In this document: positions 56,890-64,000 of the stretch, one piece after another | How positions within the stretch are numbered: the first letter of the stretch is position 1 | Layout: each line of letters begins with the position of its first letter | DNA from: Flectobacillus sp. BAB-3569 | Lineage (GTDB): Bacteria; Bacteroidota; Bacteroidia; Cytophagales; Spirosomataceae | Assembly (NCBI RefSeq): GCF_002270355.1 | Contig: NZ_NJFZ01000012.1 | Span: 62,001-126,000 of the forward strand | DNA length: 64,000 nucleotides | Direction: 5' to 3' | The notes under the pieces: model-generated | Database searches by the model: none | What the model was told of the DNA's origin: nothing | Seen by the model: only the letters and a program-made list of their open reading frames with translations | Translations under genes and position numbers: made by a program

Positions 56890-58407
56890 ATGGAAGCCAT
56901 TCTGACAATTGATATTAATACAACCTCTGTAAAAGTGCAGGTGTATCACCTGAGTGGGAAAGCTTTGTATCAAAAACAAGGTTCGTATCCTACTTTTCAC
57001 CCCTTTGCAGAATGGAGCGAACAAGACCCTGAACAGGTGTATATTACGACTTTATTTGTTGTCAAAACCTTAATGAATGAATTTGTGCTTCCCAATAAAA
57101 TCAAGATAGTTTCGATTGGTTTCAGTGGTTCGATGCACAGTGTTTTGCCTGTCAATGCCAAAGGAATTCCTTTGGGGCAAGCTATTATTTGGGCAGATAA
57201 TCGTGGACAAAATCAAGTTAAAAAACTTCAAGATAGTAGACTTGATACTAGTCTGTATGCACAAACAGGCACGCCCATCCACCCGATGTCGCCTTTGATG
57301 AAAATAGCTTGGTTGGAGTCCAATAAGGGTATTTTTTCTGAAAAAGTGGCTACATATATTTCGCTAAAAGAGTATGTTCTTTTTCAGTTGACTGGACAAT
57401 ATCGTGTGGATGAAAGTATGGCTTCATCGACAGGATTATTTGATATTACTGCCAAAAAATGGTCGACAGAAGCCTTGAATTTTGCCCATATTTCATCGAG
57501 CCAACTCTCCGAAGTTAGTTCGGTGATGGACAGTACTTTGATGCTTAAACCCGAAATTTCAAAGTCTTGGGGTATTCCTATAGATACTCAAATTATCCTT
57601 GGAGCAACTGATGGCTGCTTGGCAACGCTTGGTGCAGGGATTATTTCGGAAGGAAAAGCCGTAATTTCTATTGGTGCCAGTTCGGCGGTCAGGATTGCAG
57701 GAAAGGAGCTATTAAAAGACCAAAAACAAAGAGTTTTTAATTATCTGTTGACCGACAATTGTTATATCAGCGGAGGTCCAGGCAACAACGCAGGGGTGGT
57801 GTTTGAATGGTTCGCAAAGGAATTCGGTGATTTTTCAGAACACGCTTACATCGAAGAAGTGTTAGATGAAATATTTCAACGCATAGAATCTATTCCTTTA
57901 GGTGCTGATGGATTGGTATTCTTGCCCTATTTGCTAGGCGAGCGAGCACCTATCTGGAATGCCAATGCAAGAGGCTCGTATTTTGGTTTACACATCAACC
58001 ATACTAAATCACATCTGGCACGTGCGACTTTGGAGGGTATCTTGTTTGGAGTGTACAGTATTGGAAAAATGCTGGCAGAATTTAGAGATATAGACGAAAT
58101 TCGAATAAATGGGAGTTTTGCTTCGCACCCTTTATGTGTGCAAATGCTCTCTGATATTTTTGGAAAAAGAATCACTGCAAATCTTTCCTACGATGGAGTT
58201 GGGCAAGGAATTGCTTTGTTAACACTGACACAAATGGGAATTTTTAGCGATTTGCAAACGGCGACAGCATCATTGAATTTTGACCAAGAGTGGTTACCTA
58301 ATTCAGACAATCATGCAAAGTATCAGGCGTATTATGGTTTGTTTGAAAGATTGACAGAAAAACTTGAAGAGGAATTTGAATATTTAGCAAAACTGCGTGA
58401 TTTTTAG
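56890..58407 (+). CDS. FGGY family carbohydrate kinase (second gluconokinase-like)
   Basis: The protein has 505 residues. The N-terminal FGGY motif starts EAILTIDINTTSVKVQVYH, a slightly divergent ATP-binding strand, with AIIWADNRGQNQVKK, GASSAVRI, VFLPYLLGERAPIWNA and a GSFASHPLCVQML region. It is homologous to the kinase at 53065-54489 but clearly divergent, so not a recent duplication. Position downstream of the AraC regulator and opposite to the Gnd/kinase pair suggests a role in the same sugar-acid or pentitol pathway, with gluconate, xylulose or similar as substrate. It is likely co-transcribed with the AraC gene. Confidence 0.83.
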   Translation: MEAILTIDINTTSVKVQVYHLSGKALYQKQGSYPTFHPFAEWSEQDPEQVYITTLFVVKTLMNEFVLPNKIKIVSIGFSGSMHSVLPVNAKGIPLGQAIIWADNRGQNQVKKLQDSRLDTSLYAQTGTPIHPMSPLMKIAWLESNKGIFSEKVATYISLKEYVLFQLTGQYRVDESMASSTGLFDITAKKWSTEALNFAHISSSQLSEVSSVMDSTLMLKPEISKSWGIPIDTQIILGATDGCLATLGAGIISEGKAVISIGASSAVRIAGKELLKDQKQRVFNYLLTDNCYISGGPGNNAGVVFEWFAKEFGDFSEHAYIEEVLDEIFQRIESIPLGADGLVFLPYLLGERAPIWNANARGSYFGLHINHTKSHLARATLEGILFGVYSIGKMLAEFRDIDEIRINGSFASHPLCVQMLSDIFGKRITANLSYDGVGQGIALLTLTQMGIFSDLQTATASLNFDQEWLPNSDNHAKYQAYYGLFERLTEKLEEEFEYLAKLRDF

Positions 58408-58473
58408 GGAAATGGAACCCTCTAAAAACAAAAAATCCCAATCATAAGATCGGGTTGCAACTCATTTTTCATC

Positions 58474-58626
58474 TTAAATCCAGTCATACAACACTTTGTC
58501 ATTTTCTGGATTTTGATTCTCGCCTTTCTGAAACGTGTGCATGTAGCGAGGGTTGTCTTGTTTTTTTGCTTTGTGTGCTCGCCAATTTGTGTGGCGGTTT
58601 AATGCACTCCAACTTTGTTTTGCCAT
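58474..58626 (-). CDS. Small basic hypothetical protein
   Basis: A 50-residue frame on the minus strand starting at the ATG 58626 (MAKQSWSALNRHTNW). It is basic and aromatic with an acidic turn near the end (GENQNPENDKVLYDWI). The frame begins 11 codons further upstream at 58659, but MAKQSW is a more natural start, after an AT-rich leader typical of the phylum. No family is recognised and no neighbour gives a clue; the convergent kinase gene ends 66 bases away. It is listed because the frame has protein-like composition while the competing frames do not. Low certainty. Confidence 0.4.
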   Translation of the reverse strand: MAKQSWSALNRHTNWRAHKAKKQDNPRYMHTFQKGENQNPENDKVLYDWI

Positions 58627-58995
58627 ATTTTTATTTGTTTTAGTAAATAATATATGCAAAAGTTGTTTCTGTAATTGCTTGACTAATAATTAATTGTTTT
58701 AACAAATCACAAAACGCTTTTGCTTTGTATTTGAATATAAAACTACTGGTTTCTTGAAAAAGTTCAAATTTTAGGAGATTATTAAATTGTTAAGGTAGGT
58801 TGGGAGTTATCGGTTAGAAGTGTATCGGTTATCAGAATTGACACGAAATCAGAAAAAAACAATCTACAGATTGAAACTGTCTAAAAACCTGCAGAATCTC
58901 GTATTTGAACCAGTTTTCACCTAAAGCACACAGCCGACTGCCGAAAACCCAACAATTTGGTACCTTTGCTTTTATTCACTTCAAAAATCAACAAC
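58627..58995. other. Intergenic region of about 370 bases, promoter at the right end
   Basis: AT-rich spacer with simple sequence around 58800. A repeat-like GCCGACTGCCGAAAACCC fragment and the promoter box at 58961-58968 are the only features seen. Confidence 0.5.
58961..58968 (+). promoter_or_regulatory. Candidate -7 box (TAnnTTTG) for the quinone oxidoreductase gene
   Basis: TACCTTTG lies 28 bases before the ATG at 58996. No clean -33 TTTG at the expected distance, so only the -7 element is supported. Confidence 0.45.
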
Positions 58996-59963
58996 ATGAA
59001 TGCTGTAAAAATAACTGCGTTTGGTGCACCCGAAAATATGATTTGGTCCGAATACCCCGATCCTGTTTGTGGTGCTGAAGAGGTAATTATCGAAATATAT
59101 GCTGCGGGTGTCAATCGTCCAGATGTATTGCAGCGAAAGGGACATTATCCCGCACCCGAAGGAGCGCCTGCCGATATCGCTGGTTTGGAGGTTGCAGGAC
59201 AAATTATTGAGATAGGAGAAAAGGTAACTCGCTGGAAGCTAGGCGATGAGGTCTGTGCTTTGGTTGCTGGTGGAGGATATGCCGAAAAGGTGAATGTTCA
59301 TGAGTCGGTTTGTTTGCCCATTCCTACTGGTTTTTCCTTGGAAGAAGCAGCCTGTTTACCAGAAACGATCTACACGGTATGGCATAATGTTTTTCAGAGA
59401 GGAAACTTGCAAGCTGGTGAAGGTATTTTGATTCATGGAGGAAGTAGTGGAATCGGTACAACTGCGATTCAGTTGGCGAAGGCTTTTGGTGCAAAGGTTT
59501 TCGTAACTGTTGGCAATGAGGAAAAGGGAAAAGCGTGTTTAGAACTTGGCGCAGATGGTTTTGTGAATTACAAAACGCAGGACTTTTTAGAAGTGTTAAA
59601 AGAGGAGTCAATCCATGTCATTTTGGATATGATTGGTGGTGATTATTTTTCAAAAAATATAGATTTATTACAAGCTGACGGGCGATTGGTGTATATCAAT
59701 GCTATGGGGGGAAGAATGTCCAGATTGATATTCTGAAAATGATGCAAAAGCGATTGACAATTACAGGCAGTACTTTGCGTGCAAGAGAAGTCAGTTTCAA
59801 GGCAAGTTTAACTACTGAAATTTATGAAAAAGTGTGGCCGATTTTAGAGCAAGGATTATTCAAAGTGCCCATTTTTGCGAGCTTCCCAATGCCCCAAGCA
59901 TCAGAAGCACATCGATTAATGGAATCCTCGGCACATATTGGAAAGATTGTATTGGTCAAGTAG
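58996..59963 (+). pseudogene. NAD(P)H-quinone oxidoreductase (zinc-free MDR family), frameshifted
   Basis: The ATG at 58996 is chosen after the promoter box; the frame extends upstream to 58957 but adds unrelated residues. The first piece (to 59736) shows the quinone-oxidoreductase start KITAFGAPENMIWSEYP, AAGVNRPDVLQRKGHYP and the Rossmann motif IHGGSSGIGTTAIQLAKA, and reaches GRLVYINAMGG. The second piece (from 59739) starts inside the next helix: MMQKRLTITGSTLRAR. A G6 run (59706-59711) joins them if one G is added, giving AMGGKNVQIDILKMMQ, the expected family sequence. A complete enzyme would have about 322 residues and reduce quinones or similar substrates with NADPH. Undercalled homopolymer is the leading explanation. 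Confidence 0.8.
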
Positions 59964-59973
59964 GCTTACCAAA

Positions 59974-60005
59974 AAAGGCTGTGATTATCAATCACAGCCT
60001 TTTAA
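59974..60005 (+). terminator. Intrinsic terminator after the quinone oxidoreductase gene
   Basis: A perfect 13-bp stem (59974-59986 with 59990-60002, AAAGGCTGTGATT core) and ATC loop, followed by a short T stretch. Confidence 0.8.
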
Positions 60006-60201
60006 ACTAAATTCCATTTAACTATGTAATTAAAATGGACTCATATTGGTGATATTTTCTAAATAGCTTTTTCTGTTGGCTGTCTGCCATCAGCAAAAAC
60101 TACCCTGAAAAGTCTAATTGTTGTTAAATAATGAGGGATATTCTGTACAAAGTTATAATTCTGTCGGTAGGTTCAATATTAAATTTATTGAAGGGTCACA
60201 A

Positions 60202-60230
60202 AAAAGCCAACCTCAAAGAAGTTGGCTTTT
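60202..60230 (-). terminator. Intrinsic terminator after the glycosyltransferase gene (also usable on plus)
   Basis: A perfect 10-bp stem (60202-60211 with 60221-60230; AAAAGCCAAC and GTTGGCTTTT) with a 9-nt loop. It lies 84 bases after the stop at 60314 on the minus strand, with a U-run at the end. Confidence 0.65.
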
Positions 60231-60313
60231 GATGATAACTATTCTAAATGCTAAAGATATTGTAACGAATGGTATCTCGTTACGGGATTTTGAGAGAGTG
60301 CTAATTAAGGTTA

Positions 60314-61474
60314 CTATCTAAAAGCCAACTGTCTCCACCAAGAGCCAAGTCTTGAACCTGACGGTTTGAAAGTGAAAATTTGAGTTGGTTTTTGTGTCAA
60401 GGTTTCGAGATAATGCAGGAAAAGGCGATTGGCTTCATGTTGCCAGTCGATAAATTCGGTTTGAATACTTTGGTGTTGGGGTAGATATGCCAAAAATTTA
60501 GAAAAATCAAATTCTGTTGAGGCTATTCCAGCGCCGGCACGTTGCCCGTCGTGCGCATTGATCATTTGCTCGATATGATTTGGAACAGGAACCATCATGA
60601 TTGGCTTGCCCAAATACATGGCTTCACACACTGATTCAAAACCAGCGGTACACACCAATCCCGAACAATTTTCCATCATGGTTAAAAATTTCTCAGCGTT
60701 TACTTGATGAAATGTAAGGTTTTCTCTTACTGCCCATTCGTCTGAAAAATCTGGATTATTCCAAAAACAATGGATTTGCACATCACGGTGATTTTCGTGC
60801 CAATTGGCAATGTCCTCCGCCAATTTGTGATGTGTAATGTATGCCAAAACAAATGGTTTACTTGTTGGATTAAGTTTTTTCACTTCTGTACGCAACAAAG
60901 GTGGCACTACAGCAATATTACGATTTAAGTCATTCTCCATTTTGTCGAATGACAATGCTAATTTTTGCGTACTACCCAATGCTGTTACTTTGGTATTGAA
61001 GTTGAGTAAAAAACGGTCAAACCAATGTTTAGAAATATTGTCAAATTGCTCATGCAATAGCAAATACTGATGCGCAATGCAAATACAAGGAATATTGGGG
61101 CGATACGTGCTGAAATACAAACCACAAATCATCTCGTAGAAATTGATTACAGCGTCTGGCTGGTAGTAATCAATTTGCTCTTTCAGGTACTTCACACTTT
61201 TGCAATACAAAGGAAATTTAAGTAAATGAGTGCTAATGGTATCCCAAACTCTCAAGGCCTTTCCTTGTCCATAAACGAGCGATGGGCTTGGAAAAGTCTC
61301 AATAGGTGCTTGAATAGCTTCTTGGAAAAAGGAAGGTAATTTTTGATTATTCCCTTTGCCCACCAATACTGCTACCACTTCGTGACCAGCCGAAGTTAAT
61401 ATTTCAGAAAGTGAGATCGCCTGAGTCAAGTGACCTCTACCTTCGCCTTGTACAACAAACAAAAATTTACTCAT
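60314..61474 (-). CDS. MurG-like (GT-B) glycosyltransferase
   Basis: The protein has 386 residues. It starts with the GT-B opening strand SKFLFVVQGEGRGHLTQAISL and has the C-terminal nucleotide-sugar segment GLVCTAGFESVCEAMYLGKPIMMVP followed by PNHIEQMINAHDGQRAG, as in MurG-type and UDP-GlcNAc-dependent transferases. No transmembrane helix is present. It lies 37 bases downstream of an LpxH-like phosphatase gene on the same strand and may act on a lipid or glycan in envelope synthesis. The acceptor is unknown. Two Trp/Arg-rich residues at the end (SRLGSWWRQLAF) may be a membrane-peripheral tail. Confidence 0.82.
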   Translation of the reverse strand: MSKFLFVVQGEGRGHLTQAISLSEILTSAGHEVVAVLVGKGNNQKLPSFFQEAIQAPIETFPSPSLVYGQGKALRVWDTISTHLLKFPLYCKSVKYLKEQIDYYQPDAVINFYEMICGLYFSTYRPNIPCICIAHQYLLLHEQFDNISKHWFDRFLLNFNTKVTALGSTQKLALSFDKMENDLNRNIAVVPPLLRTEVKKLNPTSKPFVLAYITHHKLAEDIANWHENHRDVQIHCFWNNPDFSDEWAVRENLTFHQVNAEKFLTMMENCSGLVCTAGFESVCEAMYLGKPIMMVPVPNHIEQMINAHDGQRAGAGIASTEFDFSKFLAYLPQHQSIQTEFIDWQHEANRLFLHYLETLTQKPTQIFTFKPSGSRLGSWWRQLAFR

Positions 61475-61511
61475 TTCGTGGCTTTTGGTATCATGCTTAT
61501 TGAGATAAGCA

Positions 61512-62315
61512 TTAGTTTTTGTTCTCGTTTAAAATCAATTCGTTGGTATCTTCTTCGCTCAAAAGCAGAGCTTCATTGGCGTAATACATCAGTTCCCATG
61601 CACCTTCGTGTGTTTCGATGAGTGCACTTAATGACTCAACCCAGTCGCCTGAGTTCATATAGGTGACTTCGCCAATGGCTTTAATTTCTGGTTTGTGGAT
61701 ATGCCCACATATAATGCCTTCGCAGTCGTTTGCTAGGGCTAACTCAGCTAGTTTTTCCTCAAAATCCGACACGTGATTGACGGCCTTTTTTACTTGCTGT
61801 TTGATTTTTTGTGAAAAGGAGTAGTATGGCATACCTCTCCATGCGCGATAACGGTTATAGAGCTTATTAAGGCTCAGAAGGAAGGTATAACCTATATCGC
61901 CTAGGTGTGCCAACCACTTCATATTGGATGTCACGGAGTCGAAAATGTCGCCGTGCGTGATAAAAAACTGCTTTTTCCCAGATTTAAGAATATAGTCTTT
62001 TCTAATACTAAATTGCTTTCCTAATTGAAAAGGAATAATCTGGTCAAGAAAATCGTCATGGTTGCCTCTTAGATAAATTACTTTGGTACCATGTTCTTCA
62101 ATCATTTTGAGCACTACCCTAAAAAATGCGGTATGTTTCTTTTTCCAAGAACCTCCTTTTTTGAGTTGCCAGCCGTCGATAATGTCGCCATTCATGATAA
62201 GCGTTTCGCAAGAAGTTGATTTCAAAAATGCCACAACCTCCTTGGCTTTTGCGCCTTCAGATCCTAAGTGTAAATCTGAAATGATAATGGTTTTATATTG
62301 AGCTGGTGTTTTCAT
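61512..62315 (-). CDS. UDP-2,3-diacylglucosamine diphosphatase-like metallophosphatase (LpxH family)
   Basis: The protein has 267 residues. Calcineurin-type phosphatase motifs: IIISDLHLGSEG (Asp14, His16), LIMNGDIIDGWQL, LRGNHDDF, the metal His of FITHGDIFD and the last motif CGHIHKPE. The LpxH-type insertion region (YNRYRAWRGMPYYSFSQKIK) is present. In lipid A synthesis LpxH hydrolyses UDP-2,3-diacylglucosamine to lipid X and UMP. Family members near a glycosyltransferase may serve a related glycolipid instead, so the exact role is inferred. It is encoded just upstream of the MurG-like transferase (37-base gap). Confidence 0.83.
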   Translation of the reverse strand: MKTPAQYKTIIISDLHLGSEGAKAKEVVAFLKSTSCETLIMNGDIIDGWQLKKGGSWKKKHTAFFRVVLKMIEEHGTKVIYLRGNHDDFLDQIIPFQLGKQFSIRKDYILKSGKKQFFITHGDIFDSVTSNMKWLAHLGDIGYTFLLSLNKLYNRYRAWRGMPYYSFSQKIKQQVKKAVNHVSDFEEKLAELALANDCEGIICGHIHKPEIKAIGEVTYMNSGDWVESLSALIETHEGAWELMYYANEALLLSEEDTNELILNENKN

Positions 62316-62487
62316 ATACGTATCTAATCCAATTCAAGAAGACAGAAACGATATTTAGGGATAGTCGTTTAGTGCATTTTCTGCCTTGTTTTAACTATGA
62401 CCAAAATTGAGGAATTACTTTAACCTTATGGTTGTGTGTATGTTATGCTTTTGTTAATTGTTGCAGAGGAGGCGATAATGAAAGGAA

Positions 62488-62572
62488 ACCAACAAACTAG
62501 CCAGTAAAAATTGGCAGGTTAGATAGAGGAAGACCAGAAAGGTTTTGAAAAACGACTGGCTAATCTGTTGGT
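62488..62572 (-). terminator. Long-range inverted repeat, possible terminator or structured element
   Basis: Arms 62488-62505 and 62555-62572 (ACCAACAAACTAGCCAGT with ACTGGCTAATCTGTTGGT) pair at 16 of 18 positions around a 49-nt loop. It lies 44 bases past the stop of the response-regulator gene. The large loop is unusual. Confidence 0.45.
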
Positions 62573-62615
62573 ATAGTAAAGTTTTGTAGGAATGGATACT
62601 CGGTTTTGTTTCTTT

Positions 62616-63302
62616 TTAGGCGTTGGCAAAAAGATACCCTACACCTTTGATAGTTCTGATGTAATCATCACCAATTTTTTCACGGATTTTACGAATATGC
62701 ACATCAACGGTTCTTTCAGTTACGTGAATACCTCTACCCCAAACATTAGAAAGGATTTCGTCGCGAGAATACACTTTGTTGGGATTGGTTACGAAGAACA
62801 TCAATAAATCAAATTCTTTTTTCGGTAATACCCAAGAGTTGTTATTTACCGCAATAGAATAGTTTTGTTTGTTGATAGTTAAATCTTCAATAACAATTTT
62901 TTCTGTACCTGTACCTTCTGCTAGTTCACGTTTCAACATGGCTTTGATACGGCTCAATAAAGCTCTTGGCTTTACAGGCTTGATAATGTAGTCGTCGGCA
63001 CCAATGTCAAAAGCAGCGATTTCAGAATACTCCTCAGCACGAGCGGTCAAGAACAAAAGATATGTTTTGTTTAACTCTGGCATTTGCTTGATGATACGTC
63101 CCGCCTCGATTCCGTCCATAATCGGCATCATAATGTCCATCACAATCAAATCAGGGATATGTTGCTTGGCTTTTTCTACTGCAATTTTTCCGTTTTCAGC
63201 CGTGAACACCTGATAACCCTCGCCTTCAAGGTTGTATTGGAGTAATTCTAAGATATCTGGGTCGTCATCTACTACCAGTACTTTAAGAGAAATGTCGATC
63301 AT
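62616..63302 (-). CDS. PhoB/OmpR-type response regulator
   Basis: The protein has 228 residues. The receiver domain has KVLVVDDDPD (acidic pocket), the phospho-acceptor in IVMDIMMPIM (Asp56), LFLTARAEE (Thr) and DDYIIKPVKPRAL (Lys). A winged-helix trans-reg-C domain follows (LMFFVTNPNKVYSRDEILSNVWG, TERTVDVHIRKIREKIGDDYIRTIKGVGYLF). It should bind DNA as a phosphorylation-controlled regulator. No sensor kinase lies next to it within the window. A TAAGTTTG box on the minus strand at 63374-63381 could be its promoter with a leader of about 65 bases. Confidence 0.92.
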   Translation of the reverse strand: MIDISLKVLVVDDDPDILELLQYNLEGEGYQVFTAENGKIAVEKAKQHIPDLIVMDIMMPIMDGIEAGRIIKQMPELNKTYLLFLTARAEEYSEIAAFDIGADDYIIKPVKPRALLSRIKAMLKRELAEGTGTEKIVIEDLTINKQNYSIAVNNNSWVLPKKEFDLLMFFVTNPNKVYSRDEILSNVWGRGIHVTERTVDVHIRKIREKIGDDYIRTIKGVGYLFANA

Positions 63303-63373
63303 AAGTAATTAATCTAGGACTAATAATGTTGTCGTTTGAGATGATAAGAAATTGGGTTTCTCAAATTTTGACA

Positions 63374-63381
63374 CAAACTTA
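63374..63381 (-). promoter_or_regulatory. Candidate -7 box (TAnnTTTG) for the response-regulator gene
   Basis: The minus strand reads TAAGTTTG, about 72 bases upstream of the start codon at 63302. A clean -33 element at the right distance was not found. Confidence 0.4.
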
Positions 63382-63530
63382 TCAACCAGAAATTACCTCA
63401 TCGTTACTCTTATATTAAGTGTAGATTAACATTTTTGAGCGGTAAAATATTGGTAAAGAATTTATAAAATCGAGCGGAAGTAAAGGTTCGTGTGTTGGAT
63501 GATTGTAGTTTGAAAACTATTACAAAAAAA

Positions 63531-63553
63531 GGTCCAAGTCTAAGACTTGAACC
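63531..63553 (-). terminator. Terminator after the partial phosphatase-superfamily gene
   Basis: A 10-bp stem with one mismatch (63531-63540 with 63544-63553) and a TAA loop, followed on the minus strand by a T7 run (A7 at 63524-63530 on plus). It starts 18 bases after the stop. Confidence 0.7.
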
Positions 63554-63571
63554 AGTGCGAGGGTTTTATTT

Positions 63572-64000
63572 TTACTTATTCATTACTTCTTCGATGGGTT
63601 TGCCAACCTTATCATTAGGAGCATAGTTTTCTCCTAAAAACTTGGCGAGTGTGCTGGCAAACTGTGTTTGGTAAAATTGCCCAGCTGTTTTTATTTCGCC
63701 TTTTGCAGGAGTATCAGGTCCTATAACCGCAAACCAAATTTGGTCTGAATAGGCTGTTCTGAAGCTATGGTCTGTCCAGCCTGATTTAGGATATTGACCT
63801 CGTCCATGGTCGGAGGTAATGATTAGCGTCGTTTTGTCTTTATAATCGGGCATTGATTGAACTGTCTTCCAAAGATCAGCTAAATATCGGTCAAAATTAT
63901 TTGCAGCTTTGATATAAGCGTCATAATTTCCTGCATGTGCATAATCGTCGGTTTCATCAAAAGCTATAAATAAAACCTTTGGCTTTTTGTTTACAAGGTA
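63572..64000 (-). CDS. Alkaline phosphatase superfamily protein, C-terminal part, cut by window edge
   Basis: The frame continues open to the right edge of the window, so the N-terminus is missing. The visible 142 residues show the metal site FDETDDYAHAG (Asp/His ligands), the helix YIKAANNFDRYLADLWKTVQ and ITSDHGRGQYPKSGW (Asp, His), then IWFAVIGPDTPAKG, typical of phosphodiesterase/phosphopentomutase-type members of the alkaline phosphatase superfamily. The start ATG at 63853 is internal, as residues before it continue the same family. The substrate is unknown and the first metal motif is outside the window. Its terminator lies at 63531-63553. Confidence 0.82.
   Translation of the reverse strand, partial: YLVNKKPKVLFIAFDETDDYAHAGNYDAYIKAANNFDRYLADLWKTVQSMPDYKDKTTLIITSDHGRGQYPKSGWTDHSFRTAYSDQIWFAVIGPDTPAKGEIKTAGQFYQTQFASTLAKFLGENYAPNDKVGKPIEEVMNK

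Larger units (their letters stand above)
59964..60313. other. Intergenic region between convergent genes with two terminators
   Basis: Contains the hairpins 59974-60002 and 60202-60230; a short open frame at 60118-60321 has no coding character and is not called. Confidence 0.65.

Noticed and set aside
53065-58407. Two FGGY kinases as a recent duplication
   Set aside because: They share motifs but differ widely in sequence and orientation, so recent duplication is not supported.
60118-60321. Open frame of 67 codons in the convergent gap
   Set aside because: It spans the terminator hairpin at 60202-60230 and overlaps the end of the glycosyltransferase gene; probably chance.

Overview
The window looks like a chromosome segment of a Bacteroidota bacterium, probably order Cytophagales (Flectobacillus/Arcicella-like by overall feel, not proven). 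Supporting signs are the AT-rich sequence, a protein with a type IX secretion (T9SS) C-terminal sorting domain, lipoproteins, many A/T-rich translation starts, several TAnnTTTG promoter boxes, and PAS-rich sensor kinases. No tRNA, rRNA, CRISPR array, prophage or insertion sequence was recognised.

Layout: 1-6.5 kb is a four-gene plus-strand operon made of two paralogous pairs. Each pair is a C-terminal beta-barrel-like protein followed by a large lipoprotein. The lipoproteins look like catalytically dead matrixins joined to an Ig/FN3-like domain and a propeller-like tail. 6.8-17.7 kb is mostly minus strand: a dienelactone hydrolase, a periplasmic sulfite dehydrogenase with its cytochrome c, a SanA-like protein, topoisomerase IV subunit A (parC), a GT-C type membrane protein, a CoA-type Nudix hydrolase and a COG2509 FAD protein. 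18-23 kb has a T9SS cargo protein, a YyaL/DUF255 protein and an envelope protein. 23.3-28.7 kb has ruvC, then a glycan-type cluster (flippase-like protein, two GT2 glycosyltransferases, a NodB deacetylase) and a TatD nuclease. 29-36.7 kb has asparaginase, two TlpA-like thioredoxins (one fused to DUF3738), a Glu/Leu-type dehydrogenase and acetoacetyl-CoA synthetase. 36.8-47.9 kb has a giant hybrid histidine kinase, a nitrilase-family amidase, a GNAT/NTF2 pair and a PAS/GAF sensor without an ATPase domain. 48-58.4 kb has a Tat-exported phospholipase C, a pectinesterase plus esterase pair, and a gluconate-type cluster (two FGGY kinases, 6-phosphogluconate dehydrogenase, AraC regulator). 58.5-64 kb has a quinone oxidoreductase, a glycosyltransferase plus LpxH-like phosphatase, a PhoB-type response regulator and a partial alkaline-phosphatase-superfamily protein.

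Two cross-cutting signals stand out. First, five genes are broken by what looks in every case like loss of exactly one base, mostly in a homopolymer (near 1324, 18029, 26412, 39966 and 59708). This points to homopolymer undercalling in the assembly or to slippage/phase variation. A sixth gene carries an in-frame TAG at 31625. Second, the intergenic spaces carry families of dispersed structured repeats. One is a 16-19 bp perfect hairpin with a 5-nt loop, seen three times, always between convergent genes and with a compensatory base-pair change. One is a palindrome built on CGACTTAAGTCG, seen twice. One is a repeat of about 110-156 bp (core GGCAACAGGCACAAGGCACAGAG), present singly at several places and as nearly three tandem 156-bp copies at 43 kb.
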